A stretch of DNA of 64,000 nucleotides from Polaromonas sp. SP1 (GCF_003711205.1 NZ_CP031013.1:1364001-1428000), one strand, 5' to 3'. Counted from the first letter of the stretch, positions 48,982 through 58,878 are shown. Numbers and translations: made by a program. Notes: a model not told the origin generated them from the sequence alone.

Positions 48982-49033
48982 GTCAACTTGTTGACCAGAT
49001 ATTGATTAGTAGAAGAGTAGTCAACAAGTTGAC
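48982..49033. promoter_or_regulatory. paired palindromic operators between the aldolase and the XRE-cupin regulator
   Basis: Two 14-bp palindrome-like sites are exact inverse copies of each other: GTCAACTTGTTGAC (48982-48995) and GTCAACAAGTTGAC (49020-49033), 38 bp centre to centre. A third half site GTCAAC lies at 49038. They sit between the divergent starts at 48956 and 49100, so they are the natural binding sites of the adjacent regulator. Confidence 0.8.
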
Positions 49034-49099
49034 CTCTGTCAACCACTCCACAACCCGTAGACCCGCCCCCTACAATCGGCCATCCCTGCCGCAAACCGC

Positions 49100-49705
49100 A
49101 TGAACGCCAAAACCATTCACCCGCCCGCCCTGGGCGACGCCAAAAGCCCCAAGCCCGCGCTTTTGCTGGGCGCGCGCGTGCGGGCGTTTCGCCGCGCCAA
49201 AGGCTGGACGGTGGACGAACTGGCGAAGGCCGTAGGCATAGACAAGGCGCATGTCTCGCGCATCGAAAACAACCTGAAAACGCCGTCGATCGCCACCATC
49301 GCCAGGATGGGCCAGGCGCTGGATGTCTCCATGGGCCACCTGCTCGGCGAGACGCTGGACAAGTCGGATATCAAGGTGACGCGCGGCGAATCGCTGGGCG
49401 CGCTTGTCGAGGCGACGGAGCCGGCACTGCACCAGTTTGTGCCGCTGCTGCACGGCGACAAGGTCGGCGCCTTCGAGGCCTTCATCGTCTTCCCGGGCCC
49501 CGACGCCGGGCAAACCGAAGCGCAGCATGGCGGCCAGGAGATGCTTTACATCCTGTCCGGCACCGTCGACGTGATCTTCCAGAGCCATTCGGTGCGGCTG
49601 TCGGGCGGCGACTGCATTCACTTTCCGGGTTACCTCGAGCATCGCCTGTGCCGGGTCGGCAGGGCCAAGGCCAAGGCATTGCTGGTACTGTCGGACGGCC
49701 AATGA
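49100..49705 (+). CDS. XRE-family transcription regulator with C-terminal cupin
   Basis: A 201-residue regulator: N-terminal helix-turn-helix (about residues 22-80, [36 protein letters not shown]) and a C-terminal cupin (about 105-195, [30 protein letters not shown]) that should bind a small ligand. It is divergent from the aldolase-TRAP genes with paired operators in between. Its TGA overlaps mnmE by four bases, so mnmE is coupled to it. The effector is unknown, probably the aldolase substrate or product. Confidence 0.9.
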   Translation: MNAKTIHPPALGDAKSPKPALLLGARVRAFRRAKGWTVDELAKAVGIDKAHVSRIENNLKTPSIATIARMGQALDVSMGHLLGETLDKSDIKVTRGESLGALVEATEPALHQFVPLLHGDKVGAFEAFIVFPGPDAGQTEAQHGGQEMLYILSGTVDVIFQSHSVRLSGGDCIHFPGYLEHRLCRVGRAKAKALLVLSDGQ

Positions 49706-51108
49706 TTCTGAAGGACAAGCACACCGATCCGGTGGTGGCGATTGCCACCGCGCCTGGGCGCGGCGCCGTCGGCATCGTGCGGGTGTCGGGCAAGAGCGTC
49801 GCCCCGGTGATCGCCGCGCTGTGCGGCCGTGCGCTACAGCCGCGCCAAGCCACTTACCTGCCTTTTCGTGATGCGCACGGCGGGGTTATCGACCAGGGAC
49901 TGGCCATCCACTTTCCGGCGCCGCACTCTTACACCGGTGAAGACGTTCTGGAGCTGCAGGCGCACGGCGGGCCCGTCGTGTTGCAGCTGCTGCTGGCGCG
50001 CTGCCTGGAGGCCATGCCGCAATTGCGCGTTGCACAACCCGGCGAATTCACGGAACGCGCTTTCCTGAACGACAAGATCGACCTGGCGCAGGCCGAGGGC
50101 ATTGCCGACCTGATCGACGCCAGCACGGAAACCGCGGCGCGTTCGGCCGCCCGTTCCATGTCCGGCGAGTTCTCGCTGGCGGTCAATACCCTGCTTGATC
50201 AATTGATCCACCTGCGCATGCTGGTGGAAGCCACGCTGGACTTCCCCGAGGAAGACATCGACTTTTTGCAAAAGGCCGACGCAAGGGGGCAGCTTGAGCG
50301 CCTTCAGGCAACGCTTGCCGTTGTGATGCAGCGCGCTACCCAGGGCGCCATATTGCGCGAAGGCATCAAGGTTGTCATCGCCGGGCAACCCAACGCGGGC
50401 AAGAGCTCGCTGCTGAACGCACTGGCCGGCGCCGAGCTCGCCATCGTCACGCCGATCGCCGGCACCACGCGCGACAAGGTGTCGCAGCTGATCCAGATCG
50501 AAGGCGTGCCGCTTCATGTGGTCGATACCGCCGGCCTGCGCGATGCGCTGGACGAGGTGGAAAAAATCGGCGTGGAGCGCGCGTGGGCCGAAATTGAAAG
50601 CGCCGATGCCGTGCTGTTTTTGCACGACCTGACGCGGCAGGTTTCGGCTGGTGATGAACAGGCTGCTATCAATTACATAGCGGCAGATGCAGACATAGCA
50701 AGGGCGCTGGCCCAAAAACTCCCACAAAACACCCAAATCATCGACGTCTGGAACAAGTCGGATCTGGCGCCTGCGGCTGCGTTGAAGGCCGCACCCGGCG
50801 GCGTGTTTATCTCTGCCAAGACCGGCGCCGGCTTGCAGGCGCTGCGTCAACAGTTGCTGCAGGTCGTCGGCTGGCAAGCCGCGCCTGAAGGCGTCTTCAT
50901 GGCGCGCGAGCGCCACGTGCGCGCTTTGCGGCAGGTCGCCGGGCAACTCGACAAAGCCCATGCGCAGATTTGCGCCGCAAACCCGGCGCTCGACCTGCTG
51001 GCCGAAGACCTGCGCCAGGCGCAACTTCACCTCAGCGAGATCACCGGCGCCTTCACGCCGGACGACTTGCTGGGCGAAATTTTTTCCAGATTCTGTATTG
51101 GAAAGTAG
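49702..51108 (+). CDS. mnmE: tRNA modification GTPase MnmE
   Basis: A 468-residue GTPase that with MnmG modifies wobble uridines. N-terminal folate-like domain ([16 protein letters not shown]), G domain with P-loop [23 protein letters not shown] and NKSD, and the C-terminal tail FCIGK whose Cys is diagnostic. ATG 49702 overlaps the regulator stop. Between DTAG and NKSD the protein is about a dozen residues longer than E. coli MnmE and this segment ([20 protein letters not shown]) is encoded by a family A repeat. Confidence 0.97.
   Translation: MILKDKHTDPVVAIATAPGRGAVGIVRVSGKSVAPVIAALCGRALQPRQATYLPFRDAHGGVIDQGLAIHFPAPHSYTGEDVLELQAHGGPVVLQLLLARCLEAMPQLRVAQPGEFTERAFLNDKIDLAQAEGIADLIDASTETAARSAARSMSGEFSLAVNTLLDQLIHLRMLVEATLDFPEEDIDFLQKADARGQLERLQATLAVVMQRATQGAILREGIKVVIAGQPNAGKSSLLNALAGAELAIVTPIAGTTRDKVSQLIQIEGVPLHVVDTAGLRDALDEVEKIGVERAWAEIESADAVLFLHDLTRQVSAGDEQAAINYIAADADIARALAQKLPQNTQIIDVWNKSDLAPAAALKAAPGGVFISAKTGAGLQALRQQLLQVVGWQAAPEGVFMARERHVRALRQVAGQLDKAHAQICAANPALDLLAEDLRQAQLHLSEITGAFTPDDLLGEIFSRFCIGK
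50665..50720 (+). repeat. family A repeat, copy 8, translated inside mnmE
   Basis: GCTATCAATTACATAGC is the first palindrome, then CAGATGCAGACATAGC, GGGC-GCT-GGCC and CAAAAAC, in the order of the intergenic copies. It is in frame and encodes [18 protein letters not shown] within the GTPase domain, between G3 and G4. Confidence 0.75.
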
Positions 51109-51294
51109 TAAACCGACGACAGGCGGGCGGTGCCCGCGGATGGGCGGTAGCGCAGCGCAGAAAATGCGCTGAAAACGGTCAAAAACACCTCGCTGTCGAG
51201 GAGAAATTACAACTCCGGTTTTCCTGTATCAGGTGTAAGTGGGCGTTAAATTCCCTTGTCGCTGTTGTAGTGCGAAGGTATCTTCCGTTCCACT

Positions 51295-51786
51295 ATGAAC
51301 GCTCCACTACCCGCCGCCATTCGTTTTGACATCCAGGGACTGGCCCAGGCCATCCTGCATTGCCATGCCAGCGATGCATTGCGTTGTCAATTCAACCAGC
51401 CGCACTGGGACATCCTGGCCAGCTATATGCAGCCGTTTGCCCTGAACAGCGGCCAGGTGCTGATGGAGCAAGGCGCGCTGGACCGCACCTTGTATTTCGT
51501 CGAAAGCGGAACACTCAGCGTTCACTACGAAGATGAAAAAGCACGCGTGCGGATGGCTTTGGTCGGCGCAGGAACGGTGCTTGGCGAAGGCGCGTTTTTC
51601 TCGCACATGCCGCGCAGCGCCACCGTGCATGCATCAACTCCCTGCAAGCTCTGGTGCCTCACGCCCATGCGTTTCCTGGAACTGGCGAATCGCCATAGCC
51701 CCATTGCCCTGGAGCTGACCATGGCCATGGGATCGGTGATGGCCAAGCGCCTTTACAACCGGCCCAAGCGCGTCGCCGTGACCTGA
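51295..51786 (+). CDS. cyclic-nucleotide-binding domain protein without a DNA-binding part
   Basis: A 163-residue protein with one cNMP-binding (Crp-like) domain (about 40-155): LNSGQVLMEQGALDRTLYFVESGTLSVHYE and GAGTVLGEGAFFSHMPRSATVHAS, where GEGAFF-x3-PRSATV is the phosphate-binding cassette with its Arg. The length ends where Crp/Fnr proteins begin their helix-turn-helix, so it should not bind DNA by itself. Many relatives bind cAMP or c-di-nucleotides. It is 186 bp after mnmE. Partner unknown. Confidence 0.85.
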   Translation: MNAPLPAAIRFDIQGLAQAILHCHASDALRCQFNQPHWDILASYMQPFALNSGQVLMEQGALDRTLYFVESGTLSVHYEDEKARVRMALVGAGTVLGEGAFFSHMPRSATVHASTPCKLWCLTPMRFLELANRHSPIALELTMAMGSVMAKRLYNRPKRVAVT

Positions 51787-52038
51787 CGCGCAGCGCGCAT
51801 CAAGGCGCGACGCGGTCATCAGACAAGAAACTCCAGTACACGCCTCTCGGGGCGTTGTGGATTACTGCCCAAACGGGTGGCCGCGTGATTTTTTACCAAG
51901 CCGCTGCGTGGATGATTCGATAAAGTCGTTGGCACCGAATTCCGCTGGGAAACAACAGCGGCAACCGGTTTGCTGTATTACTTACAGACGTCATTCCGCG
52001 CATTGGTAGAAAATGCGTATTCATCACGAGAAACGCAC

Positions 52039-52788
52039 ATGTCTTTTTTCAACTGGTTTTCAGGCAAATCCCGCGAGCCCCACAAATCTTCCGCCGTCGA
52101 AGGGCAAAGGCGCGCGAATCCCGCCGGGCGCGAACGGTCCTCGTCGCCCCTCTCGGTGCCGCAGCGCCTGTCCGCTGAAGCTGCCATGCCCGCCGAAGCC
52201 GGAAAAGTCAAACGCCACGCCCGCCGTGAGCAGTTGTACGTCGCGATCCGTGAAGCCATGACCCGTGCCGGCGTGCTGTCGGCCAGTTACAAATTCAAGG
52301 TGCTGTCGCTGGACCAGCGCGGCAATGAGTTCATCGTCATGCTGGACCTGGCAAAAGCCTTTGGCGGCCAACCCGAGCAGCTCGGCGAGATTGAAACGCT
52401 GATTGTGCAAAACGCCAAGGCCCGCTTTGAGATCACGGTTCCGGCCGTGTACTGGCGCATGGACGAAGTTGCGGCGGTCAGCAAACCGGCGCTGAGCGCC
52501 CACGATGCAGTGCAAACGGCTGCACTGCATGTCGACGCACCGGCAGCCGCTCCGGCCAAGCCGGCGCCCCGCTACGAACCCATCCAGGCCGATGAAGTCG
52601 CCGCCTTCAAGCAGGCCTTGCTGGCTGCGTCGGCCCACGGCCCCGCTGCGGCGCCCGAGAACGGTGTCAAGGTCAAAAGCGGCCCGCGTTCCTACACACT
52701 GCTGACGGGCTTTGAAGACACCGAAATGCCGCCGGAAGCGATCTCGTCGCCGGCGCTCAGCAGCACGCAGTACGGCGACCTGAACTAA
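52039..52788 (+). CDS. conserved hypothetical protein, 249 aa
   Basis: A 249-residue protein starting SFFNWFSGKSREPH. A central region (about 55-145, HARREQLYVAIREAMTRAGV, YKFKVLSLDQRGNEFIVMLDL) looks like a compact alpha/beta domain, and the rest is Ala/Pro-rich. The C-terminus has SGPRSYTLLTGFEDTEMPP. I recognise no named family. ATG 52039 is chosen; there is an upstream in-frame start. Function unknown. Confidence 0.6.
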   Translation: MSFFNWFSGKSREPHKSSAVEGQRRANPAGRERSSSPLSVPQRLSAEAAMPAEAGKVKRHARREQLYVAIREAMTRAGVLSASYKFKVLSLDQRGNEFIVMLDLAKAFGGQPEQLGEIETLIVQNAKARFEITVPAVYWRMDEVAAVSKPALSAHDAVQTAALHVDAPAAAPAKPAPRYEPIQADEVAAFKQALLAASAHGPAAAPENGVKVKSGPRSYTLLTGFEDTEMPPEAISSPALSSTQYGDLN

Positions 52789-52802
52789 GCCTGCCGGGCT
52801 TC

Positions 52803-52867
52803 GGTTTTAAGCAAAATCGGGCCCTAGCTCATATAAACAATAGGGTGCGCGCTACTATTTTTATAGC
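52803..52867 (-). repeat. family A repeat, copy 9 (minus orientation)
   Basis: On the minus strand GCTATAAAAATAGTAGC is the first palindrome; CCCTA / TAGGG form the second stem, followed by GGCCCG and TTTTGCTTAAAA. It lies between convergent genes. Confidence 0.85.
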
Positions 52868-52920
52868 GCGCAAGGCGGGCGCCGAAACCGCGCGCCGCAC
52901 CCGGCCATCGCCGGGCTCAC

Positions 52921-53493
52921 TCAGTGCCCGGCAAAATCAATCAGTGTGAACAGCGGCAGGCCGGCCTCCTGCAGCCTGGCCGATCCGCCGAGCTCGGGTA
53001 AATCCACAATGGCCGCGCCTTCCGTGACGGTCGCGCCCAGCTTTTCCAGCAGCTTCTTGCCCGCCATCATCGTGCCGCCCGTGGCAATCAGGTCGTCGAT
53101 CAGCAGCACCTTGTCACCTGCTTTCACGGCGTCGGTATGCAGCTCCACAGTGGCGCTGCCGTACTCCAGTTCGTAGGTTTCCTGCACGGTCGTGAACGGC
53201 AACTTGCCTTTTTTGCGGATCGGCACAAAACCGACATTGAGTTCATAGGCCACGACGGCGCCCAGAATAAACCCGCGCGCATCCAGCCCGGCAACTACAT
53301 CGGGCCGCAGCGCCGGGTCCATGTAGCGGTGCACAAAGGCGTCGATCAGCACCCTGAACACCTTCGGGTTTTGCAGCAAAGGCGTGATGTCGCGAAACTG
53401 CACGCCCGGCGCGGGCCAGTCGGGCACGGTGCGGATGTGGTTCTTGAGGTACTGGCTGACGGTCTGGTGGTTGAGGCTGTGCAGGTCAGGCAT
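52921..53493 (-). CDS. apt: adenine phosphoribosyltransferase
   Basis: A 190-residue enzyme of purine salvage that makes AMP from adenine and PRPP. Conserved: [41 protein letters not shown], and the PRPP loop [15 protein letters not shown] chose ATG 53493, giving the normal length; the longer frame overlaps the antiporter side. Convergent with the plus-strand hypothetical gene. Confidence 0.97.
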   Translation of the reverse strand: MPDLHSLNHQTVSQYLKNHIRTVPDWPAPGVQFRDITPLLQNPKVFRVLIDAFVHRYMDPALRPDVVAGLDARGFILGAVVAYELNVGFVPIRKKGKLPFTTVQETYELEYGSATVELHTDAVKAGDKVLLIDDLIATGGTMMAGKKLLEKLGATVTEGAAIVDLPELGGSARLQEAGLPLFTLIDFAGH

Positions 53494-53551
53494 GGTCTTG
53501 TCCAAAGTGGGGTCGCGCCGGTATTGTGCCGCCGGCGCTGCGATCGGGTCG

Positions 53552-55546
53552 TCAGGCCGCGCGGCCGCGCAGCAGCTTTTCTTCCGCCATGGCCAGGGCT
53601 TCGGGCCGGCCCGAGAGCACCAGCGTGTCGCCGCCTTCAAGCAGGGTTTCATCTTGCGCGGGCACCGCCTTGCCGTTGCTCCGCCGCAAGCTCACCACGC
53701 GCACGCCGCCGGCCTCCAGCGCCATCGCGGCCAGCGGCTTGCCCAGCGACTTGATGCCCAGCGGAAGCGTCACATTGGACAGGCGCTCCTGCTCCAGCTC
53801 ATTGACCGTATCGTCGTCCGCGCCGCGGAAATAGCCGCGCAGCAGGTTGTAGCGGGCATCGCGCTGGTCCTGCACCACGCGGATCACGCGGCGCATGGGA
53901 ACGCCCACCAGCGCCAGCGCGTGGCTGGCCAGCATCAGGCTGCCCTCGATGGCCTCCGGCACGACCTCGGTGGCGCCGGCGGCCTGCAGTTTTTCCAGGT
54001 CGTGGTCGTCCACCGTGCGCACGATCACCGGCACGGTGGGCGCATGGGCGCGCGTGTTGGCCAGCACCTTGAGGGCGCTGGCCGTGTCCAGGTAGGTGAT
54101 GACCACGGCGCTGGCGCGCGCCAGGCCCGCCGCCATGAGGGCCTGCAGCCGCACCGCGTCGCCGAACACCACCGAATCGCCGGCAGCGGCGGCTTGCCGC
54201 ACCCGGTCGGGGTCCAGGTCCAGCGCCATGTACTGGATGCCTTCGCGCTCCAGCATGTGGCCCAGGTTCTGGCCGCAGCGGCCGTAGCCGCAGATGATCA
54301 CATGCTTGTTGGCGTTGATGGACTTGCGCGCGATCGTGGTCATTTGCAGCGACTGTTGCAGCCACTCGCTGGAGACCAGCTTCATCACGATGCGGTTGCT
54401 GTACATGATGATGAAGGGCGTGGCCAGCATGGACAGCACCATGCTGGCCAGGATGGGATTGAGCAAGGCCGGCGGCACCAGGCTGCTTTGCTGCGCCAGC
54501 GTGAGCAGCACAAAACCGAACTCCCCGGCCTGCGCCAGGTACAGGCCCGTGCGCAAAGAGACGCCGGAAGTCGCGCCCAGCGCGCGGGCCAGCGCCGTGA
54601 CCAGCACCAGCTTGAACAGAACCGGCAGCGTCATCAGCAGCAGCACCAGCGGCCAGCGCTCGAGCACCAGCCGCCAGTCGAGCAGCATGCCGATGCTGAT
54701 GAAGAACAGGCCCAGCAGGACGTCGTGAAAAGGACGGATATCGGTTTCGACCTGGTGTTTGTATTCCGTCTCTGAAATCAGCATGCCGGCGATGAACGCG
54801 CCCAGCGCCAGGCTCAGGCCGGCCCGCTCGGTCAGCCAGGCCAGCGCCAGCGTCACCAGCAGCAGGTTGAGGACAAAAAGCTCCTCGCTTTTGCGCCGCG
54901 CCACGAGGGTGAGCCACCAGCGCATCACGCGCTGGCCGCCGGTAAGCAGCAGGCCGACCAATACCGCCGCCTTGAGCCCGGCGATCGCGAGCGCCATAAA
55001 CAGCGTGTCGGCCGGCGCGCCCAGCGCGGGGATCAGCACCAGCAGCGGAACCACGGCCAAATCCTGGAACAGCAGCACGCCCATGACGCGCTTGCCGTGC
55101 TCGGACTCCAGCTCCAGCCGCTCCGACAGCAGCTTGACCACGATGGCCGTGCTGCTCATGGCAATCGCACCGGACAGGGCCAGCGAGGTTTGCCAGCCCA
55201 TCTTCCAGAGCGTGGGCGCCATGCTGGCGAGGAACAGGGAGCCCACCGTGGCCAGCACGATGGTGAGCACGACCTGCAGCAGCCCCAGGCCAAACACATG
55301 GCGCCGCATGGAGCGCAGCTTGGGCAGGTTGAACTCAAGCCCGATCACGAACATCAGGAACACCACGCCGAACTCGCCCAGGTGCCTTACGCCGTCGGAG
55401 TTTTGCGCCAGCGCCAGTGCATTGGGGCCGATGACCACGCCCACCGCGAGATAACCCAGCATGGGCGGCAGTTTGAATGAGCGGCATGCCACCACACCGA
55501 GCACGGCGGCCAGCAGGTACAGAAGGGTCAGTTCAAGCGCACTCAT
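53552..55546 (-). CDS. Kef-type monovalent cation:proton antiporter (CPA2)
   Basis: A 664-residue inner-membrane protein: about twelve N-terminal helices of the CPA2 exchanger domain ([52 protein letters not shown]), then a cytosolic RCK/TrkA-N domain with the Rossmann loop [17 protein letters not shown] (about residue 420) and a C-terminal TrkA-C part ([20 protein letters not shown]). It resembles KefB/YbaL-type glutathione-linked or NADH-sensing potassium exporters. It is divergent from kdsD. Confidence 0.93.
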   Translation of the reverse strand: MSALELTLLYLLAAVLGVVACRSFKLPPMLGYLAVGVVIGPNALALAQNSDGVRHLGEFGVVFLMFVIGLEFNLPKLRSMRRHVFGLGLLQVVLTIVLATVGSLFLASMAPTLWKMGWQTSLALSGAIAMSSTAIVVKLLSERLELESEHGKRVMGVLLFQDLAVVPLLVLIPALGAPADTLFMALAIAGLKAAVLVGLLLTGGQRVMRWWLTLVARRKSEELFVLNLLLVTLALAWLTERAGLSLALGAFIAGMLISETEYKHQVETDIRPFHDVLLGLFFISIGMLLDWRLVLERWPLVLLLMTLPVLFKLVLVTALARALGATSGVSLRTGLYLAQAGEFGFVLLTLAQQSSLVPPALLNPILASMVLSMLATPFIIMYSNRIVMKLVSSEWLQQSLQMTTIARKSINANKHVIICGYGRCGQNLGHMLEREGIQYMALDLDPDRVRQAAAAGDSVVFGDAVRLQALMAAGLARASAVVITYLDTASALKVLANTRAHAPTVPVIVRTVDDHDLEKLQAAGATEVVPEAIEGSLMLASHALALVGVPMRRVIRVVQDQRDARYNLLRGYFRGADDDTVNELEQERLSNVTLPLGIKSLGKPLAAMALEAGGVRVVSLRRSNGKAVPAQDETLLEGGDTLVLSGRPEALAMAEEKLLRGRAA

Positions 55547-55662
55547 CCGCTGATGGTAGCCGAGGAAATCGCGACCGCTTTGCCGCCGGGTGGCGCGTTA
55601 AGGGCCGGCAGGGCCGGGCCCTGGCCGGCGTAGGCCTTTGCCTGCCTCTATAGAATGCAGCC

Positions 55663-56655
55663 ATGAGTCTTGACGCCGTGAAACTGGATGCCGAACAGGT
55701 GCTGGGCCTTGCCCGCAAGACCTTTGAGATAGAAGCCGCGGCCGTATCGGGTTTGGCGGGCCGCGTGGGCCCTGAATTTGCCGAGGCGGTCGCGCTGATG
55801 CTGGCGTGCCGGGGCCGTGTGGTCGTGATGGGCATGGGCAAAAGCGGCCACATCGGGCGCAAGATTGCCGCCACACTCGCCTCGACCGGAACGCCCGCCA
55901 TGTTTGTTCACCCGGCCGAAGCCAGCCACGGCGACCTGGGCATGATCACCGGCCAGGATCTCGTCCTGGCAATTTCCAACAGCGGCGAAAGTGAAGAGCT
56001 GACGTCCATCCTGCCGGTTTTGAGCCGCCAGGGCGTGCCGCTGGTCGCCATCACCGGCGGCATGAAGTCCGCCCTGGCCCGGCATGCGCGCGTCACGCTC
56101 GACAGCAGCGTGGCGCAGGAGGCCTGCCCCCTCAACCTGGCGCCGACCGCCAGCACCACGGCGCAGCTTGCCATGGGTGATGCGCTGGCGGTGGCCTTGC
56201 TTGAGGTGCGCGGCTTCAAGGAAGAAGACTTTGCCCGTTCGCACCCCGGCGGCGCGCTGGGCCGCAAGCTGCTGACGCATGTGAGCGACGTCATGCGCCG
56301 CGGCGATGACGTTCCGAAGGTGGGGCCAGACACCGGCTTTTCCGACCTCATGCGAGAGATGAGCAGCAAGGGGCTGGGCGCCTCCGCCGTGGTGGACGGC
56401 GCGCAGCGTGTGCTCGGCATCTTCACCGACGGCGACTTGCGCCGCCTGGTTGAAAAAGGCGTGGACTTGCGCAGCAGCAAGGCCGGCGACGTGATGCGCG
56501 CCAAGCCGCATACTGTTCTGCCCGATGCGCTGGCCGTTGAAGCCGTCGCCTTGATGGAGCAATTCCGCATCACCAGCGTGCTGGTGGTGGATGAAGAAGG
56601 CGCCCTGTGCGGCGCGCTCAACTCCAACGACCTGCTGCGCGCCAAAGTCATTTAA
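55663..56655 (+). CDS. kdsD: arabinose-5-phosphate isomerase
   Basis: A 330-residue enzyme that turns ribulose-5-P into arabinose-5-P, the first step to the Kdo sugar of LPS. SIS domain (VVVMGMGKSGHIGRKIAAT, LAISNSGESEEL) and two CBS domains (DVMRRGDDVPKVGPDTGF, VMRAKPHTVLPDALAVEAV). It is the first of the kdsD-kdsC-lptC group. Confidence 0.96.
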   Translation: MSLDAVKLDAEQVLGLARKTFEIEAAAVSGLAGRVGPEFAEAVALMLACRGRVVVMGMGKSGHIGRKIAATLASTGTPAMFVHPAEASHGDLGMITGQDLVLAISNSGESEELTSILPVLSRQGVPLVAITGGMKSALARHARVTLDSSVAQEACPLNLAPTASTTAQLAMGDALAVALLEVRGFKEEDFARSHPGGALGRKLLTHVSDVMRRGDDVPKVGPDTGFSDLMREMSSKGLGASAVVDGAQRVLGIFTDGDLRRLVEKGVDLRSSKAGDVMRAKPHTVLPDALAVEAVALMEQFRITSVLVVDEEGALCGALNSNDLLRAKVI

Positions 56656-56686
56656 CGCACCCACACAACGGTTCATTCCTCCTCTT

Positions 56687-57289
56687 ATGCCGCAGTCGAC
56701 TCCCGCCCTGAACTTCTCCCCTGGATTGCTGCTGCGCGCCCAGGGGGTGAAGGTCGCTTTTTTTGACGTGGACGGTGTGCTGACGGACGGGGGCCTGTAT
56801 TTCGCCGAGTACCCCGACGGCCATGAGCGGGCCCTGTCTGCCGACGGATATCGCGCCTCCGGTGAAACCATCAAACGCTTCAACACACTGGATGGCCACG
56901 GCCTGAAATTGCTGCAGCGCGCCGGCATTACCCCGGTGGTCATCACGGGCCGCGACAGCGATGTGCTGCGTGCCCGCCTCGGGGCCCTGGGCATCACGCA
57001 TGCGCATTTCGGCACCGAAGACAAGCGCCCCGCGGCTGAAGCCACCTTGAAGGCCCTGGGCCTGGATTGGTCCGCCGCGGCAGCGATGGGCGACGACTGG
57101 CCCGACCTCCCGGTGATGACCCGCGTGGCGCTGGCCTGCGCCCCGGCAAATGCGCACGCGGAAGTCCTGGCGCGGGCGCACTACATCACGCGGGCGGAAG
57201 GCGGCCACGGTGCGGCACGCGAGTTTTGCGATGTGTTGCTGGTGGCCAGCGGGCGCTACGCCGGCATGCTCCAGGAGTACTGCGAGTGA
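56687..57289 (+). CDS. kdsC: Kdo-8-phosphate phosphatase
   Basis: A 200-residue HAD-family phosphatase with motif I FFDVDGVLTDG, motif II VITGRDS, and motif III/IV in GLDWSAAAAMGDDWPDLPVM. It makes Kdo from Kdo-8-P. I chose ATG 56687, 31 bp after kdsD. The C-terminus and lptC overlap by four bases (GTGA). Confidence 0.95.
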   Translation: MPQSTPALNFSPGLLLRAQGVKVAFFDVDGVLTDGGLYFAEYPDGHERALSADGYRASGETIKRFNTLDGHGLKLLQRAGITPVVITGRDSDVLRARLGALGITHAHFGTEDKRPAAEATLKALGLDWSAAAAMGDDWPDLPVMTRVALACAPANAHAEVLARAHYITRAEGGHGAAREFCDVLLVASGRYAGMLQEYCE

Positions 57290-58047
57290 GCACGGCCGTG
57301 CAAGACGGGCGCCCGGGCAATGCGCGCGCTTTCGGGCGATTGAAAAGCACATGGCGGCGTTTCCTGCGCGTCTGGGACAGCATGGCCATCTATATGCCGC
57401 TGGTGATGATGGGCGCGCTGGCACTGGGCACCTACTGGCTGGTGCGCAACACACCCATCTTCAGCACGCCCGAAGCGGCCAAAGAGACGAGCCACGACAT
57501 CGACTATTTCATGCGCAAGTTCACCGTGAAAACGTTTGACGAAGGCGGGCAGCTCAAGAGCGAGATCTACGGCATTGAAGCCCGGCATTTCCCCGACACC
57601 GACATCCTGGAGATCGACCAGGCACGCATCCGCAGCATCAGCCTGGAAGGACGCGTGACCACCGCCACGGCCAATCGCGCTTATACCAACGGCGACGGCT
57701 CGGAAGTTCAGCTGACGGGCAACGCCCTGGTGATCCGGGAGGCGAGCAAGGACGCCGCGGGCAAAGAGACGCCCCGCATGGAGTTCCGGGGCGAGTTTTT
57801 GCATGCCTTCCTGAACGATGAACGCGTGAAGTCCCACAAGCCCGTGCTGCTCATCCGCGGCACCGACCAATTCACCGGCGACACCTTTGCCTATGACAAC
57901 CTGGACCAGGTGGCCAACCTGAACGGCCGCGTCCGGGGTATTCTGGTGCCCCGCTCCGCCGCCAGCGCGGCCGGGCTGCCGACCCTGACCTTGCCGGCGG
58001 CGGCAAGCCCTGCCAGGCCTGCCGGCGGCGACTCGGCCTCCCGCTAG
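57286..58047 (+). CDS. lptC: LPS transport protein LptC
   Basis: A 253-residue protein with one N-terminal membrane helix (IYMPLVMMGALALGTYWLV) and a periplasmic beta-jellyroll domain (DIDYFMRKFTVKTFDEGGQL; GNALVIREASKDAAGKET), the bridge component between LptBFG and LptA. It starts GTG 57286 inside the kdsC stop. Here lptA and lptB do not follow; the next gene is an SDR, which differs from the usual order and may be a local rearrangement. Confidence 0.9.
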   Translation: MSTAVQDGRPGNARAFGRLKSTWRRFLRVWDSMAIYMPLVMMGALALGTYWLVRNTPIFSTPEAAKETSHDIDYFMRKFTVKTFDEGGQLKSEIYGIEARHFPDTDILEIDQARIRSISLEGRVTTATANRAYTNGDGSEVQLTGNALVIREASKDAAGKETPRMEFRGEFLHAFLNDERVKSHKPVLLIRGTDQFTGDTFAYDNLDQVANLNGRVRGILVPRSAASAAGLPTLTLPAAASPARPAGGDSASR

Positions 58048-58077
58048 CGCCGACACTGCAGACCAACCCGGCCCACC

Positions 58078-58854
58078 ATGTCCAGACTTGTTTTCATCAC
58101 CGGCGCGTCCAGCGGCATTGGCCAGGCGCTTGCCATGCGGTTTTATACAGCCGGCTACCGCCTGGCGCTGGCCGCGCGCCGCACTGCCGAGGTTCAGGCC
58201 TGGGCCGAGGCCAATGCCATCAGCGCCGGCCGTTTTCAAATCTACAGCGCCGACGTGTCCGACATCGACAGCATCGTGGCCGCCGGCCAGGCCTGCATCG
58301 CCGCCCAGGGCGTTCCCGATGTCGTGATCGCCAACGCGGGCATCAGCATCGGCATGGACACCGCCGAGCGCTCCGACCTCGACGTCATGGCGCAGACATT
58401 TGCCACCAACAACATCGGCGTCGCCGCCACCTTCCATCCCTTCATGGCGGGCATGGTGTCGCGCGGCAGCGGCACGTTTGTGGGTATCGGCAGCGTTGCG
58501 GGCATACGCGGCCTGCCCGGCCACGGCGCCTACTGCGCCAGCAAGGCCGCCGTCATCGCCTACTGCGAAAGCCTGCGCGGCGAATTGCGCCCCAGCGGCG
58601 TGAAGGTGGTGACGATCTGCCCGGGCTACATCGACACACCGCTGACGCAGGAAAACCGCTACGCCATGCCGTTTTTGATGAAGGCCGACGTGTTTGCCGA
58701 AAAAGCGTTTGCCACCATCCAGGCGGGACACAGTTACCGGGTGATTCCCTGGCAAATGGGCGTGGTGGCCAAGCTGCTGCGCCTGTTGCCCAATGCCGTG
58801 TTTGACAAGGCCTTGTCCGGCCGGGCGCGAAAGCACCGCCAGGGTGAGCACTGA
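58078..58854 (+). CDS. short-chain dehydrogenase/reductase
   Basis: A 258-residue NAD(P)-dependent oxidoreductase. Cofactor motif FITGASSGIGQAL; the NAG-like DVVIANAGIS; active-site Ser in GIGSVAGIRG and Tyr-x3-Lys in GAYCASKAAVIAYCESL; PGYIDTPLT after it. It looks like SDRs often found beside lipid or LPS genes. It follows lptC by 30 bp, so probably one operon. Substrate unknown. Confidence 0.92.
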   Translation: MSRLVFITGASSGIGQALAMRFYTAGYRLALAARRTAEVQAWAEANAISAGRFQIYSADVSDIDSIVAAGQACIAAQGVPDVVIANAGISIGMDTAERSDLDVMAQTFATNNIGVAATFHPFMAGMVSRGSGTFVGIGSVAGIRGLPGHGAYCASKAAVIAYCESLRGELRPSGVKVVTICPGYIDTPLTQENRYAMPFLMKADVFAEKAFATIQAGHSYRVIPWQMGVVAKLLRLLPNAVFDKALSGRARKHRQGEH

Positions 58855-58878
58855 CGGTTTGGGGCTCAAGCGCGTCGC

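Noticed and set aside
53384..54775. A long plus-strand frame opposite apt and the Kef-type antiporter
   Set aside because: His/Gln/Ala-rich shadow of the antiporter.
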